Source: Pegea sp. RAD2-039 (lineage: Eukaryota; Chordata; Thaliacea; Salpida; Salpidae). From it: a stretch of DNA of 64,000 nt. The first letter of the stretch is position 1. The number at the start of each line of letters is the position of its first letter. A model generated the notes under the pieces. The model was given only the letters and a program-made list of their open reading frames with translations. It had not been told where the DNA came from and did not search any database. The DNA lies in the NCBI GenBank assembly GCA_034620365.1, contig JAQGEQ010000222.1, positions 1 through 64,000 on the forward strand, given 5' to 3'. This document shows positions 42,881 through 54,753 of the stretch, piece by piece. Made by a program: the position numbers and the translations under genes.

Positions 42881-44939
42881 AGTAGACGAAAAACTTTTTC
42901 AAATTTTAGACTTTTCCAAATTTAAATTATAATATCAAATTGTAATTATCAACTTAGGTATATTTATTTCAAAATCTTAACTTTCTTAAATTATCCGAGT
43001 AACTTTTATAATTTATAAAAGCTTTGTAAGCAAAAAAAAACTTTTGACTCTATTTTAACTAGAGATTTTTGAACATATTCACCTTTGCTGTACATCATCA
43101 TTAATTATTGAACAAAAGGGATATTTTAAGAATTAAATATTCAGGTTAAATTAATCAGATCTTGTATTAGCCTGTAATGAGCAATTTTACATACTAAATA
43201 GCTAACAGTAAATCAATAAATTAGGAATGGTTTTTGTAAATTTAAATGATATATTTTATTTCAGTTTTAAAATTTAGTTCTGACTTTTTTATCTACTTTA
43301 TAGAGATCCACGCTATTAATTATTAATTGTATTGTCAAACCATAATAGGTATTTTGCTATAAATCTTTTTTTATATCTTGAAACGGTTTAAATACTTTTA
43401 ACCTTTTAGCTTGGTTAGATTTTACAAAATATTTTATTATTAACTTTTAGTTAAACAGTTTTCATTAGTTTAGGTAAATAAAGTTTAAACAGATTCTTTT
43501 TCAACAACTAACAGTCAGATTTATGAATGATTTAAGTTACAAAGATACAAAAATGAGTAAATGGTTTACTATCTACTCATATACATAAAAAGTGCGTTTT
43601 TATAGACTATTTTGTAAAAAATAACAAAAAATCCCCTTAATTAAATAATTGCTTTTAGCTTTATCTAAGCTATAAGTGATTTACTTTACTATTTTTAATC
43701 CAAAATTATATGCTTAAATTGTTAAGTGTAGCTTTATTTAAATAAGTATAGTTTAAAATTTAATAAATTTTATGACATGTTTATTTATTTTCTGTAGCTA
43801 TAGAAATTACGACGTTTATTTACTTTATTTTTAAAAATAATTTTACAGAAAACCAATTTTGGTAAAGGGGCTTTTATTGTAGTCTTATGCAAATTGTGTG
43901 AATAATTCTATTCGAGATTTTATAATAAGATCTTGTCTAACCTCTTTTTCAGTAAATATTAAACAAAATAAATTGTTGAATAGAACTTTAAATTGCTTAG
44001 TATCTTCAAAATATATTTTTAATCTTTAATATTAACGTGATTTTTTGTAAACTTTTTTTTATTCAAACTTTTTTGATTAAGTCGTTTTTTTACAAAATTT
44101 TTTTTTAGGTGTTTGTTTATATTTTTTTGTAAATATTTTGAGAAAATGTTGTTGTTTTTATGGTTGTAGTCATCAATATTTATGAATATAAGCTTCTTGT
44201 TTTATTAATTTTCGAAATTATTAATTTTATTCATAATTAGTGGTAATATGAGTCATATTCACACTATATGTTGCAATAATTCAAATTATTTTACTTTCTC
44301 ATTTATTTATCTTTTTATACATTAAAATGAATTAAATTCTTTTTATCAAAAAATTAGGTTTATATATCTATCTTTACAGATATGAATGTTTTATTTTTAG
44401 TATATATGTTGTTGAAGACATTATTATAAAATAACCTTAACTTTTTATATTCAATTTTTTCATAATAACATGCTTAGAAAGTATTTTTAGTTTTTGTAAT
44501 TACTTTATTTTTAAAACTTACAAAAAAGTTTAAATACTTTTAATCATACATTTAAGAGATTTATAAATAGTTTCGTTATTTTATTTTTCTAAATGTATTT
44601 ATTTACAAAGTTATAAGTTCCTGTTTTTTAGACTTTGCTTAATATGAAGTTGTTTACAGTTTTTATGCCTAATTTTCTTTTGATGTTTTAAAGTAAAATT
44701 TTTCCCAAAAAGTTTAAATTTTTGAATATTTTAAAACAAAAATGTGTATATATAAGAAATTTTATTAAAATATCTTCTTTACTATTTTTATTACACTATT
44801 TTCAAGTTAATAGAAATAAAATCTGTATCTCTAAAGACAATTTGAAATGATTATTTCATTTTTATATGCTAAGATAAATGTTTTATTTCCTGAAAATATA
44901 AAGTGTTTTTATATAAATATATTATTTCTGATTTATATT
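42881..44939. other. AT desert upstream of the chloride channel
   Basis: Two kilobases of A/T-rich sequence without recognisable genes. A TTGTTTTCAG acceptor at 44942-44951, 68 bases before the CLC start, implies a 5' UTR intron or trans-splicing. Confidence 0.5.
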
Positions 44940-45018
44940 TATTGTTTTCAGTTAAAGCACTTTAGCTTGATAAATAGGTAACAGTTTTTATTTATTTTTT
45001 GAATAATATTCCTTCAAA

Positions 45019-47454
45019 ATGGAAGAAAGTAATCATTTAGACGCTCCATCAAGTTCCCATTACTTAGACTATGAACCTACACTTATGTATGGTAAGCATA
45101 CAGAGGCTTTGGGTAAGTCTGCAAAAGAAGCTCTTAAAAAGATTGAAGATGAAAAGAAGATGAAGAGAAATGAAAGATTAAGACTCACACCATACAGACC
45201 AACTAAATTTGGAAAGTTTAAAAGACTATGGAAACACACACAGCTTTATATTAAAGGTACTGTTTTTTCTGAGTGGTGTTTTTTATTATTTCTTGGAATT
45301 ATAATGGCACTTTTAAGTTTTGGGATGGATTATGCAATTCAAAAGATACAAAGAGCTAGATTTTTTTTGTTTCTTCAACTAAAGCATTATATAGTTTTAC
45401 CTTATTTAGCTTGGATTGCTTATCCAGTATTTTTTATTCTGTTTTCAGTTTATTTTGTCAACTATGTATCACCCCAAGCAGTTGGTTCTGGCATACCTGA
45501 GATGAAAACAATCTTAAGAGGTGTTGTTTTACATGAATACCTCACCTGTAAAGTGCTTTTATCGAAAATGGTTGGTCTAACTGCTTCAATAGGAAGCGGT
45601 TTACCTATTGGTAAAGAAGGGCCATTTGTGCATATAGCCAGTATTGTCGCTACTCTAATCAATAAAGTTTTTGCTGGCTTATCGAGTCCATATGAGAATG
45701 AATCGCGAGATAATGATCTGTTAGCTGCAGCTTGTGCTGTAGGTGTTGCTTGTAACTTTGCTGCCCCAATTGGTGGGGTTTTATTTAGTATCGAAGTAAC
45801 TGCAACTTATTTTGCTGTTAAGAATTATTGGCGTGGTTTTTTTACTGCAGTCTGCGGAGCTTTTATGTTCCGTCTTTTAGCAGTTTGGATTACAGAAGAA
45901 GAAACAATCACAGCTTTATTTAAAACTCGGTTTAGACTTGAATTTCCATATGATTTACAAGAATTACTTGCATTTGTTGGAATTGGTATCTTATGTGGAA
46001 TTCTCGCGGCTGCTTTTGTGTTCGTTCACAGAGCTATTGTGAACTTCAATCGATCCCAACTTAAATGGAGGAGCTTTTTAAAGAAGTCTCGACTTATTTA
46101 TCCAACAATAGTCACAATTATCATCAGTAGTTTATCATATCCATTAGGTGCTGGTCAGTATATGGCTGGTGATTTAACCATCAAACAAGCAGTTAGTAGT
46201 TTATTTGATAACCACACTTGGACAGCTACTAATTACACCAATAACACTGATCTTCTTAATCACGGCTGGCAACATCCTGAGACCTCAATCTTCTTTACTC
46301 TTTCAATCTTTATTCTTACTCACTTCTTCACTACAGCTATCGCGATCACCTTAGCTGTCCCATCTGGAGTTTTTATTCCAGTTTTTCTAATCGGGGCCGC
46401 ATTTGGGCGACTTGTTGGTGAGTTTATGGTGTTATTATACCCTGATGGGTTTCACAGTGGTGGTCTTAACTACTTGATCGTACCTGGAGGTTATGCAGTG
46501 GTCGGGGCAGCTAGTTTATCCGGGGCAGTGACTCATACTATATCAACAGCTGTTATAGTGTTTGAATTAACAGGTCAAATTTCTCATATATTGCCGGTTA
46601 TGTTGTCAGTTTTAATATCCAATGCAATAGCTCGCATGTTTCAACCTTCGATTTATGAAAGTATAATTCAAATAAAAGAACTTCCATATCTACCTGATGT
46701 TACTGTCACTGGAAAATACACGAAGCATATGAATGTTGGACGTTTTATGATGAAAAATGTGAAGTTTGTTTCAAAAACGTCAACATATCGACAGTTGAAG
46801 TTATTACTGGCTCAAAATCGATTTAAAGCTTTTCCGATGGTTGATGATAGTGATTCACGGATATTGGTTGGATCAGTACAAAGACACGATTTACAAGAAC
46901 TTGTTGATGATTTTGATAATAAATTTATTAATAAATATTCATCAGATACTTTTGAAGAGTCCGCAGAGACTTTTAAAGAAGATCCAACTGTCCAAGAGAC
47001 TTCCTCAACTGTGGGTCGATTTACTCGAACCTTATCGACGCGATCTCATTCAGCAGGCGACAATTTAGTCGATTTATCCCCGCCAATTGTTAATAATCCC
47101 ACGAAAGATTTTGATCGAATGGTGGACTTCAGTGAATGTTGTATTGATGAAGCTCCTTTTCATTTAGTAGAAGAGACTTCTCTTCACAAAGTCCACACGC
47201 TCTTTTCACTCCTCCGGCTACAAAGATCATATGTGACTCATATTGGGAAGCTTGTAGGAGTAGTATCACTACAAGAGATAAGACAGGCGATTCAACAAGT
47301 TAATAAGGCTCGTGGTGGGGCGAATAATGAAAGTGCCCCAATTTTAGAGGTATCAGTTCACCGGACCGGAAGTCAAGTTGATAATTTGACTCTTAATATG
47401 CCGGAAGTTGATTCCACTGATCTTTCTGATGGCTCTGGATCTGAATCAAATTGA
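45019..47454 (+). CDS. CLCN2: CLC-2-like voltage-gated chloride channel
   Basis: This 811-residue protein comes from one uninterrupted exon. Selectivity-filter elements are all present: GSGIP at 156-160, GKEGP at 198-202 with gating Glu200, GVFIP at 450-454 and the pore tyrosine Tyr546 in PSIYESIIQIKELPYLP. Position 260 is valine (FSIEVT), where proton-coupled CLC exchangers have the second glutamate of I-E-E, so this is a plasma-membrane channel of the CLC-1/2/K branch. The block GSGIPEMKTILRGVVLHEYL is nearly identical to vertebrate CLC-2. Two cytosolic CBS domains follow (about 575-630 and 710-760), separated by an acidic, Ser/Thr-rich linker. N-glycosylation-type NYTNNT lies at 405-410, in the outer loop. 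Lack of introns is unusual beside its intron-rich neighbours. Confidence 0.95.
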   Translation: MEESNHLDAPSSSHYLDYEPTLMYGKHTEALGKSAKEALKKIEDEKKMKRNERLRLTPYRPTKFGKFKRLWKHTQLYIKGTVFSEWCFLLFLGIIMALLSFGMDYAIQKIQRARFFLFLQLKHYIVLPYLAWIAYPVFFILFSVYFVNYVSPQAVGSGIPEMKTILRGVVLHEYLTCKVLLSKMVGLTASIGSGLPIGKEGPFVHIASIVATLINKVFAGLSSPYENESRDNDLLAAACAVGVACNFAAPIGGVLFSIEVTATYFAVKNYWRGFFTAVCGAFMFRLLAVWITEEETITALFKTRFRLEFPYDLQELLAFVGIGILCGILAAAFVFVHRAIVNFNRSQLKWRSFLKKSRLIYPTIVTIIISSLSYPLGAGQYMAGDLTIKQAVSSLFDNHTWTATNYTNNTDLLNHGWQHPETSIFFTLSIFILTHFFTTAIAITLAVPSGVFIPVFLIGAAFGRLVGEFMVLLYPDGFHSGGLNYLIVPGGYAVVGAASLSGAVTHTISTAVIVFELTGQISHILPVMLSVLISNAIARMFQPSIYESIIQIKELPYLPDVTVTGKYTKHMNVGRFMMKNVKFVSKTSTYRQLKLLLAQNRFKAFPMVDDSDSRILVGSVQRHDLQELVDDFDNKFINKYSSDTFEESAETFKEDPTVQETSSTVGRFTRTLSTRSHSAGDNLVDLSPPIVNNPTKDFDRMVDFSECCIDEAPFHLVEETSLHKVHTLFSLLRLQRSYVTHIGKLVGVVSLQEIRQAIQQVNKARGGANNESAPILEVSVHRTGSQVDNLTLNMPEVDSTDLSDGSGSESN

Positions 47455-47751
47455 AATTATGAATTTTCTTTACAGCAGTTCAATTTTTTTTGTTTTGAAA
47501 CTTTTCATATAAATTGTTGATATTGTGATCATCAAGTAATTATGATCTTATTTTCATTTATCTTTAAACCAATATTTTGGTACACCGTTTTACTAACTGT
47601 ATGCAATTCTATCTTTATTATTTATCTATCTCCTTAGCAAGCTTAAAAAACAAACTGTTGTAAAAAAGACTCAAATCATTTTAACCTGACTTTAATATTA
47701 CCTTTTAGACGTTTTGTTTGAATTTCTCAAACTGAATCTAGTTAAGTTTAA
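47455..47751. other. CLC to NCKIPSD spacer
   Basis: 300 bases between same-strand genes. CCTTTTAG at 47701-47708 is a possible acceptor 44 bases before the NCKIPSD start. No clear AATAAA is seen after the CLC stop. Confidence 0.45.
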
Positions 47752-50141
47752 ATGTATAAAGTGAAAAAGGAATACACATCAGACCCAGACCACCCCCAAA
47801 CCCTCTCTATCAAGCAAGGTGAAGTTGTTTATTTGATTAATAAACCAAACGAACACTGGTGGTTAGTTTCAAATGAAGATAATTGTAATGGATATGTCCC
47901 ACCAACTTCACTAACATCAATTAGTTCGGTTTGTTCAATTTGATTTGTGGTTTATAAAACTTGAATTTTATCAACTTTTTCGTATCTACATCAGTAGTAT
48001 CTTCATCTTGAGACTTTAAATCTTTTTTTAGGAGCAATCCAATAGAGATGGAATCGTTCTCACTTCCATTGAAAGAGCGATTGATAAAATCAAACTTGGT
48101 TCTTCTGATCATCAACATCAACTCATCAAGTAAACCACCAATAAATCCTCATCAAATCGCGTTTATGACGTCATCTGTTCGTTCAGAGAATTAGAAGCTC
48201 AGAAAGAGTCTTTGATCCGATCTTCATCTTCTCAATCTTTAAAACGAAGAGCTCCACCACCACCCACAAGAAACACTCCTCGTGACTGCGCGCGAGGTAC
48301 AATAGCGTCGATGACGTCATCGAAGTGAAATCGATTACTCATCACTTTTTCATTTTATTAATTTTTAGTTTCTGAAACTGTTGCTTCAAGTCAGCCAAAA
48401 ATGGTCAATTCGTTTAGTGTCCCGGACAATTTTGGCCGCCAACTTGTCAATTGTGTGGAACAAATGACCAAAGCGACAAGCCAAACTTCTGCGTGAGTTA
48501 TTTTCCAAATTTCAAATTGATCTGATGTAATCTTTAAACAATTCTTTTGAAATTTTTCTCAAAGTTGTTTTTATAACAAATAATTTCAAGTGAAAGTAAG
48601 GAGAAATTCTCCAGATAAAAATAGCTGAATTTCGAATAATGAGCTTGAAATTAACTTCTAAATACAATTTGTGACAAAAAAACGAAAATATTTCGTTTAT
48701 AGTCGATTAGTTCGAACTTTATTGAGCAAAATTAGCGATGAAATCAGTGAAGCGGAACCGCTAGTCGAGTCTATTATGGCCACTATCGGCGCTGTGGAGA
48801 ACGACGATTTAATTGAACTTGAATTAGAATTAACAAACTTACAAGAGATCGCTGATAACGCTCAAGATCGTAACTGGTCGGTTCGCGATGACGATGATGT
48901 CATAATCGCTATTGTTGAACGCATCCAGACATTGATGGTGAGCACGTGACGTCATTGAGGTTGTTGATGACAACAGATGAACACTAGGTGGCGTGTGAAG
49001 GTGAGAGTTGCGCAAAGATGATGATGAGAGATGATTGCTTTGCAATCCGGACACTTGCTCTTTACTACCAGATGGAATCGAAGTTCGCGATCAAAAAACG
49101 TCTTCTGGAAGTAAGTGGCGGTTGCTAGGGTGTTGACGCTGATCAATGGTTGCTAGGTGATTGGTTTCGCGTGTTGTCTGTCGTCACATTTGAAGTCGTT
49201 TGTAGTTACAAGTATCATTCCATCAGAGCTGATATCGGATATTCTAAATCATTCAAAAGGTGCCCCTGAAACCCACACGCCTTAAATATCATCTAATCAC
49301 TGTTGATCTAGATGAGGAGCGGTTGTTGCTCTCTTCTCAGCTCCTTGCTCTCATTTTAACGGCAGATGAGACACTTCCTCCATCATTAGAAGGTTTGTGA
49401 GGTGATTAGGGGTCTTTTGGGGCTCAATTATTCATCTTAAGATCGTTTATCGATGGATTTTTGTTGTCATCTACTGGATAGAATTGAAGAGGAATCTTCA
49501 TCAGCTCTTTTGAGTCTTCTTCTCGCGATCAACATCCATTTCAGCGGTAAGAAATCTTTAATTAAACTTTTAAACAAATCTTGAAATAGTTCCAGATAAG
49601 AATGAAGTGATGAAGGCTCTGAAGAGGAAGACACACATCAATACAAGTCAAGAGATGATGTTGATGATTAATGATGGAGGTTTAGAGTTATTTATCGACT
49701 TCAAATCTTTAAATGTGTCTTCATCCTCAGCTGATCCTTTGTGTAATCTTACTAATGAAGAAAGGAATCCTCATTCTGTAATCAAGTTCTTAAATGATGT
49801 CTTTTTAGAGGAAGAGCTTGCTGATGACTTCATCTATACTAATGACTTCATTGTTCTAATTGATATCGTGACAAGGAACATCGTTGATTTGTCTTGTGGT
49901 TACAAGGTCGATTTTGTAGTCATCATCTTCATCTTCTGATCTTGATCTTTTACAGAGAAGTGAATTTTTAGAACTCTTCTTAAATATGTCTTTAAAAGGA
50001 GGAGAGAGAAAATTAGAAATTGAGAAAAGATGGAAAGACCTAAAGAAGGTATTTAGCAGAATACTTGAAGAAGAAGAAGATAAAGAAGTTTTTCAATTTG
50101 AAAAAGAACTTGTTTTACTTATTCAAAAGCAATTTAAATAA
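47752..50141 (+). CDS. NCKIPSD: NCK-interacting SH3 protein (SPIN90/NCKIPSD)
   Basis: SPIN90 binds and activates the Arp2/3 complex to start linear actin filaments. About eleven exons are visible; the first five are 47752-47928, 48032-48129, 48187-48296, 48369-48492 and about 48701-48937, and the last ends at 50141. The N-terminal SH3 domain (1-58) has KKEYTSDPDHPQTLSIKQGE, EHWWLV and NGYVPP. A helical piece (ERAIDKIKLGSS) and a proline motif (KRRAPPPPTRNTP) follow. The C-terminal armadillo-like Arp2/3-activating domain has LLSKISDEISEAEPLVESI, FAIRTLALYYQMESKFAIKK, LLSLLLAINIHFS, VMKALKRKTHINTSQEMMLM, HSVIKFLNDVFLEEE and IVLIDIVTRNIVDLSCG. Against human SPIN90 the linker is much shorter. Small introns carry TGACGTCA words. 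It converges on MARCH5 with about 100 bases between stops. Confidence 0.88.
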
Positions 50142-50238
50142 TTCCATTTGATTCTAACTAACTGCCTGGCAACAAATCTTGTCTTTTTCAAATCAGTATT
50201 TTATGCAATCGAATAAAAAAAAACGCTCTCATAATATA

Positions 50239-52371
50239 TTAATCAGTGTTTGTGGGCGAAGAGGTAGCATCTGATGAAGTCTCAGGAACATAATCAGCAA
50301 TTCTGCGATGCCCAGATGACGAATAAATCTTTTGTTTGAGATAAATTTTTAGCATTCCCTTGGCAACCACAAACGTGATTCCGCCCTGAAATATTTTAAG
50401 TTAATATCACGAAGATTTCATCAATTTTTATTCACCAGAAGACTTCGTCGAAAGTTCCCTTGTACATTTCGAAAGACAAATTTACCGAAAATAGTTGCAA
50501 TTGTAGGAAATAACATCGCGCCACAGAAAACGCGCGTGAACTTAATTTCACGTGCTGCTTGCGTTTCCATTGGAAACAGAGACGGGCGTCTTCTTGAGGG
50601 GTCTTCACTAGAAGATAACTTTTAATGAATTGCTTGATAGAGTAAGAATTACTTACAGTGAAAAAAAATAGTTTATAAGTGGGATTTTGTAAGAGTATTT
50701 TCTCCATAGTGTCAAGATATAATCATCCCAAGTAACCATCTTACCACACAACATAACAACAGGTATTGTAGGTAAACCGACCAGTAAAAATAAAGGGTCG
50801 GTCTTTTCCATTAAGTCTAGCCCTTCTTTGTGTCCTAAGACCTTTTAAATAGATGAGGGTATTGATTGGGTGTGATTAGATGAGCTAATCTTACTTGCAT
50901 CAGAGCTATAGCTCCATATGTTGTGGCAGTCCAATAAATCGCGGTAAGAACGAATCCTGTTGACGCTATTGGAGATGATTTGTAAATAAAACGATCAAGA
51001 ATTTGTAGAGATTCAGAAAAGAAACCTTTGAAAGAAATTTATATGAAAATTGTTCAGACTTTGAAATTGCAAATTGATTTGAGGGTTTTATTATTGATTG
51101 TTGATAATTTGATTGACAGAACCTTAAGAGAGATAAAAGCATTTGTATGTGGTTTTAAAGGTTTAACTGATATAAAGGTTATTAAGATTTAAAAACTTTT
51201 GTGAAAATATCTCTATAAGAAAAAAAGTCATTAAGCTAGAAAAGAAATTAAAAAAAATAGAATATCTGAAAAATTCAGTCTACAAGCTAAAAAATTTCAA
51301 AATTTAGGGAACTATTCATATCTACTTTAAAAAAAAATCATTTTAAACTAAATTGATATTTACCAAGAGGTGGGAAGTAAATAACATATTCAGTGTTGCA
51401 TTGAGGACATGAAACCTTGGTTTGAATCTGTCCACGTTGTTTTTCATCAATCCAACGCATCAAGCAAACATGGTGAACCCATTTAGTTGTTCCTTTACAT
51501 TTACAAGGCTTTACCCATTTCTCTTCAGGGTTATCGGATTCATTTCCATAACAAACCCAACAACATTTTCTAAATTGTAAATAAATGTTACTTTTTTGAA
51601 ATAAATATCAACAAGTTTTTATAGAATTGGTGTTGCTGAAAACAGTTTTTAAACACCAAATATAATTAACTCTTTAGTTATATATTTATCAACTTTCAAT
51701 CAAATTTCAGTCTTACTAATATTATAAAAGTAAGAGTTTGAATTATATGCTAGAAATACATTAAATAGAAAAGTGTATTAAAAATTAAAATAGAAAGTTA
51801 ATAACTTAATTAACAACCAGTGGACTAATAGCTTTTTCAGTAGAGTAACCATAGTTTGAACTTTTCAATCTGATTATATACAACCACAAAATTTATTAGC
51901 TCTCATAAAATTATAATTGGAGTAATTTGCTGACAAACGATGTATAATGCTGGCAGTTGTTCTGACTTTCTATCTAATTTTATTATATCTAAATTTTCTT
52001 TTTTAACTTTAATTATATCAAACTAGTTGTACATTATTTCTCTAAAATTATATTTTGTTTGCAGTTTCATAATTTGTTTTCTGTAGCCATACATTAAACA
52101 AATAAATAAACAAAATTAAGTAGTTAATTATTTTCCACTAATTTAAAAAATAAACATTATCTATTATTTCATATTATTTAAAAAAATTTAGTTTCATTTT
52201 AAAATCAAAAACTTATTTTATAACTTACTGATATTCTTCTGATGCTGATGGATCAATATAATGGATGTCTGTCCATGTTGGTGAAGAATTATCAATATTT
52301 ATAACATGTTCATTTTGTTCTAATGGGTTTTCTGATACTTCATTTTGCAAACTATTTTCATTGTTGGACAT
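50239..52371 (-). CDS. MARCHF5: MARCH5-type mitochondrial E3 ubiquitin ligase
   Basis: MARCH5 is a four-pass outer-mitochondrial-membrane RING-CH ligase that controls fission proteins and quality control. Six exons on the minus strand: 52229-52371, 51364-51569, 50895-51025, 50657-50841, 50436-50607 and 50239-50385. The RING-CH domain reads CCWVCYGNESDNPEEKWVKP CKCKGTTKWVHHVCLMRWID, then CPQC, with the C4HC3 ligand order. Membrane segments follow in FVLTAIYWTATTYGAIALMQ, PLFLLVGLPTIPVVML, FCGAMLFPTIATIFGKFVF and RRSLLGGITFVVAKG, aligning closely with human MARCH5 (AIYWTA, DPLFLL, GLPTIPV, WDDYIL, LFPTIATI). The N-terminus before the RING is about 47 residues, longer and more acidic than in vertebrates. 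Confidence 0.93.
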
Positions 52372-54460
52372 TTTCACTGAAGCAAATAAACAAATAAAAA
52401 AAAACTGTAAAATATTTAAAGTTAGAATAAATCAAAAAAGTTTTTTCAGTTTTTCATAAAATTATTAATTTGTTGAATAATAAAACTTAACTTCAATATT
52501 TGTTTCATTTTTACAATAAATTATAAAAAAAAAATGAAAAACATAATTTTATAAGGTTTTAAAAGTTAAAAAACAAAACTAATAGGTCATAACATTAAAC
52601 CAAAAGTTCAATTAAACAATAAAAATAAATAAAATAATAAAATAAAAATAAAACAATCACCAGACAATTTGGAATATAAAAATTTGTTATATACATAAAT
52701 AAATAAATAACATATTTAAATATATATAATATTTAAACATAAATTTTATACATAAATTTTTGTTATTGTTAATTACTGACTTATTTAAACTTATATTTTC
52801 AAAACTATATAAATTTCAGAATGTAGTTATAAGAGATATTGAAAAACAATATAAAAAAATATAAACTTTTTGAAAAAAATTTAGGATTTGTTGACAACTG
52901 AAAATAATTAAAAGACAAAAAAAAATTACAAAATTTTTTACGCAATTTTAAATAAAAAGTTATTTTACATAAAAAAAATAAATTAAAATTTAAAATATAA
53001 AATAAAACTTTTATAATAAACTTAATTAAACACCAAGATGTGACTGTTTAGTAGCTACAATTAAATTAATTTATAATAAAATTGATAAAAAAAAAATATA
53101 ATAAAAATTATTTTTATAAAAACAAATAAAAAATTTCAAATAACACATTAAAAGAAGAACTTACGATCTTATGATTTCCTTTTTTATTCCTTATCTAATA
53201 TGGAAAAAGGACAAAATATACCGACATTAATTAAACAAACGTTAAAGGTTGAAACAAAACGTAATTAAAAACACATTCTTTAACTTAAGCAAACAAATTT
53301 TAAAATATAACGTTTTCTATACTTAATAATTATTCAAAAATATTTAATAAAAAGTTGATTTACTTTTAACAAACACACTAACACCTTTCTTTTCTTTACA
53401 AGAAAAATTTATAGTATGCTAAAGTTTGGTATATATACCTTAAAAAAACTAATACTTAAATATAAGTGTAAATTTACAGTAAAAATAGTATTTACAACAG
53501 CTTTATAAACTGAATTTGAAAGGTCAAACACAAGTATATTAAAGACACATATTTAGGATTAATGATTAAATATATCTCACGAAAGAGATTTTAATTGATA
53601 CAGATTTATCTCAAATTCATATTTTTAATCTAAATTATTTAGATTAGTTGACAATAAACTAAATTTTAAGGTGCCAGCAAGTTTCATGGTTGTAACAGAG
53701 CTACCTTTTAAATTTACTTTAGATTATTTAAGAAAAGCTAACCATTGTAAATTTGAACCTTTGCAAACGTAAATTTCTAAAGTAAACTAGTTTGATTATA
53801 TATCTATCTAATGTGTATAATATCTATGAAATAACATCGCTTGTATACTTTAACTAAAGTCATCGAAATAAACTTTGATTAAACAATTTTGGGTTTTATT
53901 TTGACTTGGTTTTACCGAATCAAGAAATATAATTATTCTTTGAACGCATGTTGTAACTTACAAATAATATTACAAAGTTTACTTCAGAATAATAATTCCG
54001 TAGTTTAAACTCAAATTAAGAAAATATTTTAAGCTAATTAGTTGATCTAAATAGGCTATTTGACCTATAGAAATTTCTCGACAAAAACAGCTGAGGTTTA
54101 AATTTTTTGCGGAAATATTTGAGAAAATTATCTTAAAATATTTAAAAATATTTCTAAAATATATATTCTTTTCAAATTAATTTTATTCTAAAAGCTATTC
54201 ACTAACATTTTAGAATCACTATTTTTAGATACAGAATGAAAATTTTCATAAAAATGATAAAACAATTGTTTATTGTCTTTAAATTTACTTTAAATTTATT
54301 TTAATTCAGAGAATGAACCGTTTATAGTTCTTTATAAAAAATTATAATTGAATTTATTTCTAAATCTTTAAAAGGCATCTTTAAAATAAAAATTATTTTT
54401 ATCCATAAATAAACAATTAACAAAAATTAGAGATAAAAATAAATTAAAACAAAAATTCAA
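52372..54460. other. AT desert between MARCH5 and EndoU
   Basis: About 2.1 kb of extremely A/T-rich DNA (52.5-53.4 kb is nearly all A and T). No gene or repeat family recognised; it must hold the promoters of both divergent genes. Confidence 0.55.
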
Positions 54461-54466
54461 ATAATG

Positions 54467-54473
54467 TATAAAA
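54467..54473 (+). promoter_or_regulatory. Candidate TATA box of the EndoU gene
   Basis: TATAAAA at 54467-54473 lies in locally more complex sequence (GTATAAAAGCAAACATCAAA). Transcription would start near 54500, and CTAAGTAAAC near 54507 to AATTGTAG (54727) could be a 5' UTR intron. In so A/T-rich a setting the call is weak. Confidence 0.3.
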
Positions 54474-54753
54474 GCAAACATCAAATCAGAAATCAATTAA
54501 TCAAATCTAAGTAAACTCAGTATTTGTTTGTATTAATTGCTTGATACAAATCTTAAAAGATATCACAGCGTTACTTTGATTAAATATTATTCAAAATAAT
54601 GTAAAAAAAATTCTTTTTAAATATTAAGGAGAGATTTTATTTTAATTTTTGTTTAGTATTTTTAAAGTTGGAATTGTTCAACAATAAAAAACTTTCCTGT
54701 TTTTAAATGAAACTTTTTAAAATTGTAGGTTGGAAATTGTAGCTGCTAAAATA

